From the NCBI GenBank assembly GCA_903905455.1, contig CAIVGN010000017.1:55250-119249 (forward strand): a stretch of 64,000 bases of DNA. Direction: 5' to 3'. Both the position numbers and the translations under genes were made by a program. How positions within the stretch are numbered: position 1 is the stretch's first letter; the number at the start of each line of letters is the position of its first letter. This document shows, one piece after another, positions 9,063 through 16,417 of this stretch. The DNA is from an uncultured Archangium sp. Lineage in GTDB: Bacteria > Myxococcota > Myxococcia > Myxococcales > Myxococcaceae. The notes below the pieces were generated by a model. It searched no databases and was not told the DNA's origin. It worked only from the letters and a program-made list of their open reading frames with translations.

Positions 9063-9276
9063 CTCGAACCAAGCGGCCCCTGCCGCCACCGCCCCATCGC
9101 CGCGCGCACCCCGCGCCAGGGCGTGATGCGTCGAAGGGCCCAGGAGGTGAACGCCGTGCCGGGTCGCGACTCCTCCGTCCGCACGTCGCGCAGCCACGTC
9201 GATGGCCTCGCTGTGACCCCAGGCGGCGAGGTGAGGAACCCCGTGCGGTCCCTGCGTGGACTGGTACCTTCGCGCC

Positions 9277-9645
9277 ATGTCGGGCACGCGGTTGACGGTG
9301 ACGCCAGTCCATCTGGTGCGAGTGGGGAGTGGGCTCGACGCATTCAGGATGCAGGCGCGCGGCCACGGCCTCATCCTGGGCGCGCTCGGCGTCCTGCTCG
9401 TTCGCGGCTCGCTCGAGGGCCTGTTCTTCCGCCGCCTGCGCGGGGACCGGTGCCGGGTGCTTTTCCTCGGCCTCCACGGCGTGGCGTGGGTCTCGATGCT
9501 GCTGCCTCCCGCGGCCCGCACCTCGGTGCCCGTCGCGTTGCCCGCTGCGCTCCCTGAATTCCCCTCGCTGCAAGCGCTGCCTTCGCTGCGCGTTCAGCTC
9601 ACCGTGACTCCCCCGGAACCGCCTGTTCACGAAGGACTGCCATGA
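9277..9645 (+). CDS. Small membrane protein upstream of DUF4407 gene
   Basis: A 122-residue protein with two predicted membrane segments (GLILGALGVLLVRG near residue 33 and VLFLGLHGVAWVSMLL near residue 63) and a Pro/Val-rich tail. I do not recognise the family. Support for it being real comes from its stop overlapping the next ATG by 4 bases (ATGA) and the absence of a better frame. ATG at 9277 is chosen over an upstream in-frame GTG because the upstream codons run into the repeat-array side. It probably belongs to the DUF4407-OmpA operon. Confidence 0.55.
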   Translation: MSGTRLTVTPVHLVRVGSGLDAFRMQARGHGLILGALGVLLVRGSLEGLFFRRLRGDRCRVLFLGLHGVAWVSMLLPPAARTSVPVALPAALPEFPSLQALPSLRVQLTVTPPEPPVHEGLP

Positions 9646-10931
9646 CGGAAGCACCGACCGCGCCGCACCTCGGGGCTGCTGGCCCCATCTCGCGATTCCT
9701 CTGGTTCTGCGCGGGGGCGGACGCCTCGTTGCTGGTGCAGTGCCCGCACTCCGACCGGGTGAAGTACCAGGGCATCGGCGGCATCGTGCTGGCGACCGCG
9801 GTGCTCGCCCTCACGTCCGGGAGCTACGCGTTCTACGCGGTGTTCTGTCCCAAGGACCAGACGGTGCTGAGCCAGGACATCCACCTGCCCACGGTGTTCC
9901 AGTCTCTGGCGGCCGGGCTGGTGTGGGCGCTGATCATCTTCAACATCGATCGCTTCATCGTCTCGAGCACCGGCAAGAGCGACGGCTCGGACTCCATCAC
10001 CTGGACCCAGTTCTCCAAGGCGATCCCGCGCATCATCATGGCGCTGATCATCGGCGTCTGCATCTCGGCGCCGCTGGAGATCCGCATCCTCCAGCCGGAG
10101 ATCGAAGCGCAGCTGGAGTTGGAGCAGAACGAGTATCTCCAGCGCCTCAACGCGCACTCCGATCGCTTGATCGAGGCGCGCCGGGAAGAGCTGCGCAAGC
10201 GCGTGCAAGGAGCGCAAGACCGGCTCGACGGGCGCGGCGACTACTTCGAGAAGCGGCGCCTGGAGATCAAGGAACAGCGCCGGCTCCTCGAGCTCGAGGC
10301 CGAAGGGCTGAGCGGCAGCGGGCGGGCGGGGCGCGGACCGGCGTGGCAGGACAAGCACGACACCCTGGACAAGATGGAGCAGGAGCTCGAGCTCGATCGC
10401 GCGCGCGACAAGGAAAAGCAGGCGCCGCTGGAGGCTGATCAGAAGACCTGGAAGGGGGAGCTGGAGACGCTCGAGAAGGAGCTCGCCGCCGCGCGCCAGA
10501 GCAACCTGAAGCAGGCGCGGAACCTCGACGGCCTGCTCAAGCGCATCCAGGTCAGCCACGACATCGGCGGCAGCGTGCCGTGGTGGATCATGCTGCTGCT
10601 CCTGGCCATCGAGACCGGCCCCATCTTCTTCAAGATGATGTTGGTGCGTGGCGCCTACGACTACCTCGATGAGAACCTGAAGCGGCTCGCGGCGGCGCGC
10701 ACGGGCGTCGAGTCCCTGGGCTACGTGTTCACCGCCGAGGGGAACCTCGAGCTCAAGGACGATCGCTTCCACCAGGCCGAGGAGCGGCTCAAGGCCGAGC
10801 TGGAGCGGCTCAAGCTGCAGGGCGAGCTCACCCGCGAGGTCCACCAGCGCTATGCGGAGAAGGCCCGCGCGGAGATCGCCGCCGACCCGGCGAAGTTCGT
10901 CCAGGCCGATGGTGCGGGGCGCAAGCCGTGA
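9642..10931 (+). CDS. DUF4407 family membrane protein
   Basis: A 429-residue protein matching the DUF4407 pattern: CAGADASLL-x-CP near residues 22-35, a transmembrane pair at about 46-66 and 87-104 ending in the signature FNIDRFIV, a third segment near 127-145, a charged coiled coil of about 150 residues rich in Glu/Lys/Arg, and a fourth segment (PWWIMLLLLAIETGPIFF) near 310. The coiled coil between membrane segments 3 and 4 should lie on one side of the inner membrane. DUF4407 has no established function. It overlaps both neighbours by 4 bases, so all four genes are probably made together. The family assignment rests on these motifs. Confidence 0.85.
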   Translation: MTEAPTAPHLGAAGPISRFLWFCAGADASLLVQCPHSDRVKYQGIGGIVLATAVLALTSGSYAFYAVFCPKDQTVLSQDIHLPTVFQSLAAGLVWALIIFNIDRFIVSSTGKSDGSDSITWTQFSKAIPRIIMALIIGVCISAPLEIRILQPEIEAQLELEQNEYLQRLNAHSDRLIEARREELRKRVQGAQDRLDGRGDYFEKRRLEIKEQRRLLELEAEGLSGSGRAGRGPAWQDKHDTLDKMEQELELDRARDKEKQAPLEADQKTWKGELETLEKELAAARQSNLKQARNLDGLLKRIQVSHDIGGSVPWWIMLLLLAIETGPIFFKMMLVRGAYDYLDENLKRLAAARTGVESLGYVFTAEGNLELKDDRFHQAEERLKAELERLKLQGELTREVHQRYAEKARAEIAADPAKFVQADGAGRKP

Positions 10932-11899
10932 GTCCCCGGCTCGCCGCGTTGCTTGGGTACGACCCCCATCGCGTGGCCGACTTGCGCCCGGAGTTGCAGC
11001 GCGCGCTGGCGCTCTCGGCGCTGGCGGCGTTCCCGGGCATCGTTCTGCTCGCGGGGTCTGCGGCCTACGGCGCCTTCCTCGCCAGCGACGTCGTCGGGCT
11101 CTCCGTGGCCGTCGGACTCGGCGCCGGGCTCTACCTGCTCAACCTGCTGCGCGTGGCGGTGGCCGGCGGCGGCGTGGGGCCCCAGCAACCGTTGGCCGAG
11201 GTCACCCACTGGATGCCGCGCACGGTGCCCCTGGTGATGCTCGCGCTGCTCGGCTTGTTCTTCGCGCAGCCGCTCATCATCGGGCTCCTCTCGGCCGAGC
11301 AGGAGCCGAAGATCGAAGAACTGCGCCGCTCGCTGGGCACCCTGCACGCCGCGGGCGTGCTGCGCTCCGTGGCCGAGGAGCGGACCCGGGCCGTCGCCGC
11401 GCTCGCGGCCGCCACCGCGCGCTTCGAGTTGCGCCAGAAGAACCTCGCCGGTGGGGCCGAAGCTCGGTCGGACGTCGAGCGCGCCACCGGGACCCTGCAG
11501 CGCCTCGATGACCGTGAGGCGCAGCTGCGGAGCGAAGACGTCGAGCCGTACCAGCGGCACCTCCAGACGTCGCACTTCCTGCTGCGGCGCGTGCAGTTGA
11601 CGTGGGAGCGCCCCGTGCGGCCGGCCTTGCTCTCGCTGCTGATGGTGCTGTTCATGGTGTTGCCGTGGTTCGCGTCGGCCACGCTGGCCCGCACGGCTTC
11701 TCGCGCCTACGAGGCCCGCCGCTGGAAGATGAACCGCGCGCTCATCGACGCCTGGTACCTCGAGTCGCGCCGCCTCGAGGCAGAGGCGCTGGAGAAGTGG
11801 CCCTCCTTCGCGGGACTGCGGTTGGAGCTGTACGAAGACGCGCCCTACAACACGCGTGCCCGGGCAGGCGCCGGGGCCTTCGAGGCGCGGCATGGCTGA
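10928..11899 (+). CDS. Four-helix membrane protein, DUF4407-like layout
   Basis: A 323-residue protein with the same topology as the preceding DUF4407 protein in shorter form: hydrophobic segments near 27-55, 59-80, 97-118 and 228-250, with a charged, probably coiled region (about 120-215) between segments 3 and 4 and a basic/acidic C-terminal tail. It lacks the CAGAD and IDRF signatures, so it may be a diverged paralogue or partner. It starts at a GTG overlapping the previous stop (GTGA) and its stop overlaps the next start by 8 bases. Function is unknown; partnership with the DUF4407 protein is inferred from topology and coupling. Confidence 0.7.
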   Translation: MSPRLAALLGYDPHRVADLRPELQRALALSALAAFPGIVLLAGSAAYGAFLASDVVGLSVAVGLGAGLYLLNLLRVAVAGGGVGPQQPLAEVTHWMPRTVPLVMLALLGLFFAQPLIIGLLSAEQEPKIEELRRSLGTLHAAGVLRSVAEERTRAVAALAAATARFELRQKNLAGGAEARSDVERATGTLQRLDDREAQLRSEDVEPYQRHLQTSHFLLRRVQLTWERPVRPALLSLLMVLFMVLPWFASATLARTASRAYEARRWKMNRALIDAWYLESRRLEAEALEKWPSFAGLRLELYEDAPYNTRARAGAGAFEARHG

Positions 11900-13373
11900 G
11901 CCTCGCTTGCGCTGGGTGAAGGGTTCGCTGACGGGGACGTGCCTCGGGAAGCCGACGCGCAAGCGCGGTGGGTCGGGGCTCGCGCGCTGGTACCAGCTCG
12001 AGCTCGTGGAGGCGGTGATCTCCGATTGGGTCCAGGTGGCGGGCCCGCCCTCGCGCGACTCCGCGGCGGGTGGAGAGGCGCCCTTCTGCCAGGCGACCCT
12101 GAAGGACGCGCGGCTGCGTGCGCGCACGCCGGGCAAGGGCGACGAGGCGCTCACGCTGCGGGAACTCTCGGTGTGGGACTGGAAGATGCGCGACCAGCGC
12201 GAGGCGGGCGGCGAGAGCCGATGCACGCTCGTGGGGACGGTCTACGCGCAGGAGGTCGAGGGCACGCGGCGTCCCGTTCCTCCCGATGGTGCGGAGCGGC
12301 TGGGCGGGTGGGGCTGCCTCGCGGTGCTGGCCGGGCTCCTGGTGGCGTCCTGGCTGTGGTGGAGCTGTGGGCCCTTCACGTGTGGGCTGTGGGCCTCCGT
12401 GGTGCTGGCCTCGTGGTGGTCGCACCTCGTGAGGACGCGGCGACGCACGCCTCCCGGGCTCGCGAGTCAGATCATCCAGGGCGTGCTCGCGCTCCTGCTC
12501 ATCGTCGGCGGCGTCGGGCTGGTGCTGACCATGAGAGATCCGTCGCGCGTGAGTTCCTGCGGGGACCCGTCGGTGGACCTCGCGGTGCTGGCTGCGGTGG
12601 CGGGCGTGGTGGGCGTTTCCCTGTTGTCGGTGTCCTGGCCGCTCCCGTGGTTGCGGACGCTGTGGACGATCGTGGTGGTGCTCTGGTGCGGGCGGACCAG
12701 CACGGACTGCGCGCGGCTCTGGCTTCGGCAGGCGGAGGACGTGGTCAAAGGCGCGCCCTTGTTCCCCGCTGCTCCCGCGCCGCGTGAAGGCGCCGCCCTC
12801 GAGCCCGCGACGAGCAGCAAGGACGGCGGAACGGGCAGCGGCGGAACGGGCAGCGGCGGAACCGGCAGCGGTGGAACCGGCAGCGGTGGAACCGGCAGCG
12901 GTGGAACCGGCAGCGGTGGAACCGGCAGCGGCGGAACGGGGGACGATGCCCTCGAGGCGCAACGCGAGCGGCGCACGAGCGTCGAGGCGGCGCTCAGCGA
13001 CCCCAAGTCGTTCCTCGACGGCTCATCCCGCCTCACGCTCTCCGGAGACCTGCTCTTCCAGTTCGACGAGGACCGGCTCAAGCCGGGAGCCGACGGCAGC
13101 CTTCAGCAGGTCGCTCGGCTGCTGAAGCTCGCGCCAGAGCAGCGGGTGCTCCTCGAAGGCCACGCCGACACGGTGGGCGGAGATCAATACAACCAGTCTC
13201 TCTCCGAGCGTCGCGCCCAGGCCGTGCGCTCGTGGTTGATCGAGCAGGCGCACATCAACCCGCTGCGCATCGACACCGTCGGCTACGGCAGCGCGCGCCC
13301 GCTCGTGCCCGCCTCGCGAAGTCCCGACGAGCAGGGCCCCAACCGACGCGTCGAGGTGTTGATCCTGCACTGA
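11892..13373 (+). CDS. Membrane protein with C-terminal OmpA domain
   Basis: A 493-residue protein in four parts. An N-terminal soluble domain (about 1-125) has a YQLELVEA strand faintly like GIDE-type domains. A cluster of about five membrane helices covers roughly 135-275. A flexible Gly-Gly-Thr-Gly-Ser repeat linker lies near 312-352. The C-terminal OmpA/MotB-like peptidoglycan-binding domain (about 380-493) has LLFQFDEDRLKPGADG, VLLEGHADTVG, YNQSLSERRAQAV and PNRRVEVLI. The layout places the OmpA domain in the periplasm, tethered to the wall while the helices sit in the inner membrane. It is the last gene of the DUF4407 operon. Role unknown; an envelope-spanning complex is the simplest inference. 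Confidence 0.85.
   Translation: MAEPRLRWVKGSLTGTCLGKPTRKRGGSGLARWYQLELVEAVISDWVQVAGPPSRDSAAGGEAPFCQATLKDARLRARTPGKGDEALTLRELSVWDWKMRDQREAGGESRCTLVGTVYAQEVEGTRRPVPPDGAERLGGWGCLAVLAGLLVASWLWWSCGPFTCGLWASVVLASWWSHLVRTRRRTPPGLASQIIQGVLALLLIVGGVGLVLTMRDPSRVSSCGDPSVDLAVLAAVAGVVGVSLLSVSWPLPWLRTLWTIVVVLWCGRTSTDCARLWLRQAEDVVKGAPLFPAAPAPREGAALEPATSSKDGGTGSGGTGSGGTGSGGTGSGGTGSGGTGSGGTGSGGTGDDALEAQRERRTSVEAALSDPKSFLDGSSRLTLSGDLLFQFDEDRLKPGADGSLQQVARLLKLAPEQRVLLEGHADTVGGDQYNQSLSERRAQAVRSWLIEQAHINPLRIDTVGYGSARPLVPASRSPDEQGPNRRVEVLILH
12825..12944 (+). repeat. 15-base in-frame tandem repeat (Gly-Gly-Thr-Gly-Ser)
   Basis: Eight near-identical 15-base units (GGCGGAACGGGCAGC and variants such as GGTGGAACCGGCAGC) encode seven GGTGS units plus a final GGTGD in the linker before the OmpA domain. 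Because the unit is a multiple of three, slipped-strand changes would alter the linker length without breaking the frame, so strains may differ in copy number. Confidence 0.9.
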
Positions 13374-13477
13374 GGGCCCGCGTGGCCCGCGCTCGAGCAG
13401 CGCATCCATGGCCGTCCCGCCGACGCCCCGTCACGAGGCCAACGGCGCCGGCGCCCCCGGGGTCCCACTCGTCGCCG

Positions 13478-14695
13478 CTACGGGTCCCCTGGCGTCTGCT
13501 CGGTTTCGCTCGGGCACGCGGACGCGCCGGGGGCGGACTGCGTCACCACCCCGGGCACGCGGACGATGAAGGAGGTCGGCCAATCGACCTCCTCGAGGAC
13601 CTCGATGCTGCCCTTGTGGGCGTCGACGCACAGCTTGCAGAAGTAGAGCCCCAGGCCCCAGCCGACGCGGCGGTTTTCCCCGGGGCTGCTGCCTGCCTGC
13701 ACGTACTTGTCGAAGAGCGTGGCCCGCGCCTTGGCGGGGATGGCCGGACCGTTGTTGCGCACCGCGAAGACGAACTCGTCGCCGACGCGGCGGCCCTCGA
13801 GCCGCACGCGGCCCCCGGTGGGCGTGTAGCGCAGGGCGTTGCTGGCGATGTTCTCCAGGGTGCGGATCAGCAGCCCGTGGTCGGCATCGAGCACCACGTC
13901 CTCCGCCTCGAGTTCCACGGTGACACGGCGCTCCCGGCCCTGGGCCTGGAGCTGGCGCTGCAGGCGCGTGAGCATGGGGAGCGAGGGCTGGGGCGCGAGG
14001 GTCACCGGGAAGTCGCCGCTCTCCAGCCTGGCGATGTCGAGGAGGTCGCCGATCATTCCAGCGAGGCGGTCGGTCACCTGTCGGGCCTCGGTGAGCGCGT
14101 TCACCACCTCGGGGTCGAAGTCGCTGGGCAGTTCGCCCTTCACCCAGTCGAGGTTCGCCCGCACTGCGCCGAGCGGGGCTCGCAGGTCGTGCACCAGGAG
14201 CGAGGTCAACCGGTCCTTGTCCTCCTGCAGGGCGACCAGGCGGGAGTTGTGCGCCGTGCTCTGCATCATCTGGGACTGGAGCGCCAGGTGCTGCTCCCGC
14301 GTCGCGCGCCGCCACTCCACCGTCGCCATGTGCGTGTGGACGCGGGCCCGGAGCACCGCCGCGCTGAAGGGCTTGCTGATGAAGTCCGCCGCGCCCAGGG
14401 CGAACCCTTCTGTCTGGGATTCCGTGTCCCCCTTCGCGGTGAGAAAGATGACGGGGATCTCCGCGGTGCCAGCCTCGGCCTTGAGTCGGCGGCAGACCTC
14501 GAAGCCATCGAGCCCCGGCATGTCGATGTCGAGCAGGATGAGGTCGGGGCTGGGGGGGGCCGCGCTCACCAGCTCGAGCGCCTCCAACCCCGACGTGGCC
14601 GTGAGCACGGTGTATTGCTTGGCGAGGATCGCCGTGAACAGTTGCGTGATCTCCGGCTGATTATCGACAACGAGGACCACATTCCTCTCCGGCAT
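13478..14695 (-). CDS. Hybrid response regulator-histidine kinase
   Basis: A 405-residue cytoplasmic protein. An N-terminal receiver domain (1-125) has acidic Asp11, phospho-acceptor Asp56 in LILLDIDMPG and conserved Lys105. A short helix follows, then a HisKA dimerisation domain with His166 in LLVHDLRAPL and a HATPase with N-box ENIASNALRY near 285 and glycine-rich GWGLGLYFCK near 345. This receiver-first order is common in myxobacteria: the receiver accepts a phosphate and tunes the attached kinase. No membrane segment or sensor domain is visible, so input must come from another kinase. It converges on the OmpA-domain gene. Confidence 0.9.
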   Translation of the reverse strand: MPERNVVLVVDNQPEITQLFTAILAKQYTVLTATSGLEALELVSAAPPSPDLILLDIDMPGLDGFEVCRRLKAEAGTAEIPVIFLTAKGDTESQTEGFALGAADFISKPFSAAVLRARVHTHMATVEWRRATREQHLALQSQMMQSTAHNSRLVALQEDKDRLTSLLVHDLRAPLGAVRANLDWVKGELPSDFDPEVVNALTEARQVTDRLAGMIGDLLDIARLESGDFPVTLAPQPSLPMLTRLQRQLQAQGRERRVTVELEAEDVVLDADHGLLIRTLENIASNALRYTPTGGRVRLEGRRVGDEFVFAVRNNGPAIPAKARATLFDKYVQAGSSPGENRRVGWGLGLYFCKLCVDAHKGSIEVLEEVDWPTSFIVRVPGVVTQSAPGASACPSETEQTPGDP

Positions 14696-14887
14696 CCGTA
14701 CCTCTCAGTCACGGGGCGATCGCGACAGTACCTGAAGATTCCAGCTAACCCCCCACTGCCTCCCGGCGCGCTCCCCAGAGAAAAAATGGAGAGCCGCGAA
14801 GTATTTTTCGCACCAGGCGATGTGCTTCCCGGCGCGTGGCTCGGCGGTGGGTCGCCGGGCCGGGCTGGCGGCGGTCTTCAGCTTTGT

Positions 14888-15255
14888 TGTCGTGAATCCA
14901 GTTACTTGCGTGATTCGTGCGCCAGGAGTGAGTGCTGCACCTCCTTGGCTGACACTGTTGGTCCATGACCTCCCCGATGCTCCCCTCAGTCCCTCCCGAC
15001 GAGTCCCTGGTGCAGTCGCTGCCGGCCTTCCGCGCGGAATGCTCCAGCGCCCACTTCGCTTCGCGCATCGCCACCCGCACCGCGCTCGCCGCCCGCCGCC
15101 GCGGCGCTCAGCGACCCCAGGTCATTCAATACAACCAGGCACTCTGCGAGCGTCGCGCCCAGGCCGTGCGCACGTAGCTGATCGAGCAGGCGCACATCAA
15201 CCCGCTGCGCATCGACACCGATGGTTGCGGCAGCGCGGTGGCCTCGCGACGGGAG
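14888..15255 (+). pseudogene. Chimeric duplicate: sigma-factor 5' end fused to OmpA-domain fragment
   Basis: The first part (14888-15110) is a diverged copy of the region before and within the sigma gene at 16418, keeping the upstream block and start (ATG here, GTG there) but missing 144 bases between two CTGGTG repeats. At a shared GCGGCG it switches to a copy of the OmpA-domain gene (matching 12988-13014, then 13185-13310), with internal deletions. Both parts stay in their native frames, giving a 70-residue ORF (14965-15177: MTSPMLPSVPPDESLVQSLP through YNQALCERRAQAVRT) that ends in a TAG where the parent has TGG. The remainder to about 15255 is still OmpA-like. I treat it as a pseudogene, though a made chimeric peptide cannot be excluded. 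Confidence 0.75.
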
Positions 15256-15420
15256 ATGTCGCCGCCGAGGCCCGCGTTCAACAACGCCGCGGCGACCGGT
15301 TCGTGGGGGGGCTTCTCGAGGACCCGCAGCGCCTTCACCGCCGTGAGCACCCGCCTGAAGATCGACGCCCCTTCGGGAAGGTACAGCCCGCTTCGGCACG
15401 AGAGACCGGTGAGCTGAACT
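15246..15420 (-). pseudogene. Coding-like fragment of unknown origin
   Basis: The minus-strand frame reads SGLYLPEGASIFRRVLTAV then KALRVLEKPPHEPVAAALLN and AGLGGDISRREA without a start, then runs into the OmpA-like duplicate. Composition and codon pattern look protein-like, but I do not recognise a family. It is probably a remnant left by the same rearrangements that made the adjacent chimera. The rest of 14696-15521 shows no supported gene. Confidence 0.25.
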
Positions 15421-15521
15421 GCGACGACGCGCTGGGCTGCAGGAGACCTCGCGAGGAGTTCAAGGCGACTGTCTCAATAATGGAGGCGACCGTCGCGACC
15501 CGTCCAGGTGAAGCAGCCGGT

Positions 15522-15992
15522 TCAGGTGATGGGGGCCCTGAAGGTGAGGACGTCATCGACGCGTGAGACCAGCGGTCCGATGTGTGGGCCTGCCGCGTAG
15601 AAGTGTTTGTCGGCGGTGAAGGCCCAGCGGATGCCCAGCTCGGTCATCAGGGCGAAGCTGGAGCAGTCGGTCAAGGAGAGCCTCGGCACCTTCGGCGCCA
15701 GCGCGCGGAAGTGCGTGATGGCCGCCTCGAAGCGGAGCCGGGTGACGTTGAGCAGGAGGAGCCGTCGCGCCTTGAGCTGTGCGTCCACGTCGTCGAGAAA
15801 GGGGAGGACGGCCGCAGCCCCCGCCAGCGCATGCAGTTGCGTGAGGGTCTCGTCGATCACCCACTCCGAGGTGACCGCGGTCCAGCCCGCGTCATCCAGG
15901 AATTGGTCGACCTCGCGCGCGACCTCGTGGCCCGCGTCGCGCCGATTGGCCAGCGCGATGAAGGCCCAGGTGTCGATGAAGCAGGCCTTCAC
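15522..15992 (-). CDS. PIN-domain toxin (VapC-like)
   Basis: A 156-residue PIN-domain protein, a predicted metal-dependent ribonuclease of a type II toxin-antitoxin pair. The expected acidic residues are visible: Asp7 in CFIDTWAFIALAN, Glu48 in VIDETLTQ, Asp109 in LSLTDCSSFALM and Asp128 in FTADKHF. The GTG start overlaps the antitoxin stop by 4 bases (GTGA), the usual antitoxin-first order. Family members cleave tRNA or other RNA and are neutralised by the partner; the target of this one cannot be read from sequence. Confidence 0.85.
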   Translation of the reverse strand: MKACFIDTWAFIALANRRDAGHEVAREVDQFLDDAGWTAVTSEWVIDETLTQLHALAGAAAVLPFLDDVDAQLKARRLLLLNVTRLRFEAAITHFRALAPKVPRLSLTDCSSFALMTELGIRWAFTADKHFYAAGPHIGPLVSRVDDVLTFRAPIT

Positions 15993-16276
15993 GGCTTGAA
16001 GGGCGCGACGGGTTCGGCCGCCACGAGCAGCCGGGTTTCATAGGTCTCGCTCAGGTCAGCCGGACCGTCGAAGTACCCCTCGCGCATGCGCTCGCGCGCA
16101 GCCTTCGCGCGCGCGACGAGTTCCTGCTGGTCGCCCTCGCCTTCGTAGCGGGCCAGTGCCAACTCGAGGCCCTCGGCGACCAGGTCCCTCGCGTTGACCC
16201 CCAGGCGTGCGGCCATGGCCTTGAGCCGCCCGTGGAGGCGGTGCTCGACTTCAAAGGTGGTCTTGACCCTCTTCAT
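15989..16276 (-). CDS. Antitoxin of PIN-domain toxin
   Basis: A 95-residue protein that starts MKRVKTTFEVEHRLHGRLKA, a ribbon-helix-helix-like beginning (short basic strand, then helices RLHGRLKAMAARLGV and ARDLVAEGLELALARYE). An acidic/aromatic C-terminus (MREGYFDGPADLSETYETRL) would wrap the toxin. The frame is open further upstream, but ATG at 16276 fits the domain and leaves room for a palindromic operator at 16304-16319. It is the first gene of the toxin-antitoxin operon and probably represses it together with the toxin. Confidence 0.75.
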   Translation of the reverse strand: MKRVKTTFEVEHRLHGRLKAMAARLGVNARDLVAEGLELALARYEGEGDQQELVARAKAARERMREGYFDGPADLSETYETRLLVAAEPVAPFKP

Positions 16277-16303
16277 GCCACGACCGTAACCAGGGGACGT
16301 CGT

Positions 16304-16319
16304 GCCCGTAAATACGGGC
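16304..16319. promoter_or_regulatory. Palindromic operator-like site before antitoxin
   Basis: GCCCGTAAATACGGGC has perfect 7-base arms (GCCCGTA/TACGGGC) around AA, 28 bases upstream of the antitoxin ATG. A looser inverted repeat CACGAC/GTCGTG lies at 16279-16304. Ribbon-helix-helix antitoxins typically autoregulate through such sites. Confidence 0.5.
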
Positions 16320-16344
16320 GCTCCGTTGAGCTTGCTGGAATGTC

Positions 16345-16417
16345 GTAAATCCAATTGGTTCCGTAATTCGTGCGCCGGGAGTGATCGCTGCACATCCTTG
16401 GCTGACACTGTTGGTCC
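16345..16417 (+). promoter_or_regulatory. Conserved 5' region of the sigma-factor gene
   Basis: About 73 bases before the GTG (ATTCGTGCGCC, GGAGTGA, CTTGGCTGACACTGTTGG) are kept almost unchanged in the duplicate at about 14893-14964, although both coding parts have diverged more freely or been deleted. It probably contains the promoter and leader; exact -35/-10 boxes are not clear. Confidence 0.35.

Larger units (their letters stand above)
7905..9090. repeat. Mosaic array of inverted-repeat-bounded elements
   Basis: This gene-poor stretch is built from related units. A motif of about 23 bases, GACCGACATTTCGTCATAGG and its reverse complement, occurs five times in alternating orientation at about 8108-8131, 8389-8410, 8534-8558, 8781-8803 and 9038-9062. 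The spaces hold two alternating filler types: one with a GCGGCCCGTGGC edge and a CAACGCACCACAACCTCGAT block, and one with a CCCGGATTTGCGCTCCGG block. A more diverged copy of the first filler lies at about 7905-8000. The short ORFs here have no consistent protein signature and no transposase is present. This looks like nested non-autonomous (MITE- or REP-like) elements in several states of decay. Confidence 0.75.

Noticed and set aside
8192..9654. Long ORFs across the repeat array on both strands
   Set aside because: They cross the repeat boundaries, have Arg/Ser-rich shadow composition, and change with each repeat copy. Their shared motifs (such as MTKCRSP) come from the inverted-repeat DNA, not from a protein family.
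9642..13373. A Zorya-type defence system
   Set aside because: The stator-like layout is suggestive but no MotA-like pore motif, helicase or nuclease gene is present, so a defence label is not supported.
13374..13477. Terminator hairpin between the OmpA-domain gene and the kinase gene
   Set aside because: GGCGCCGGCGCC is self-complementary, but there is no T-tract on either strand and the palindrome is short; not listed as a feature.
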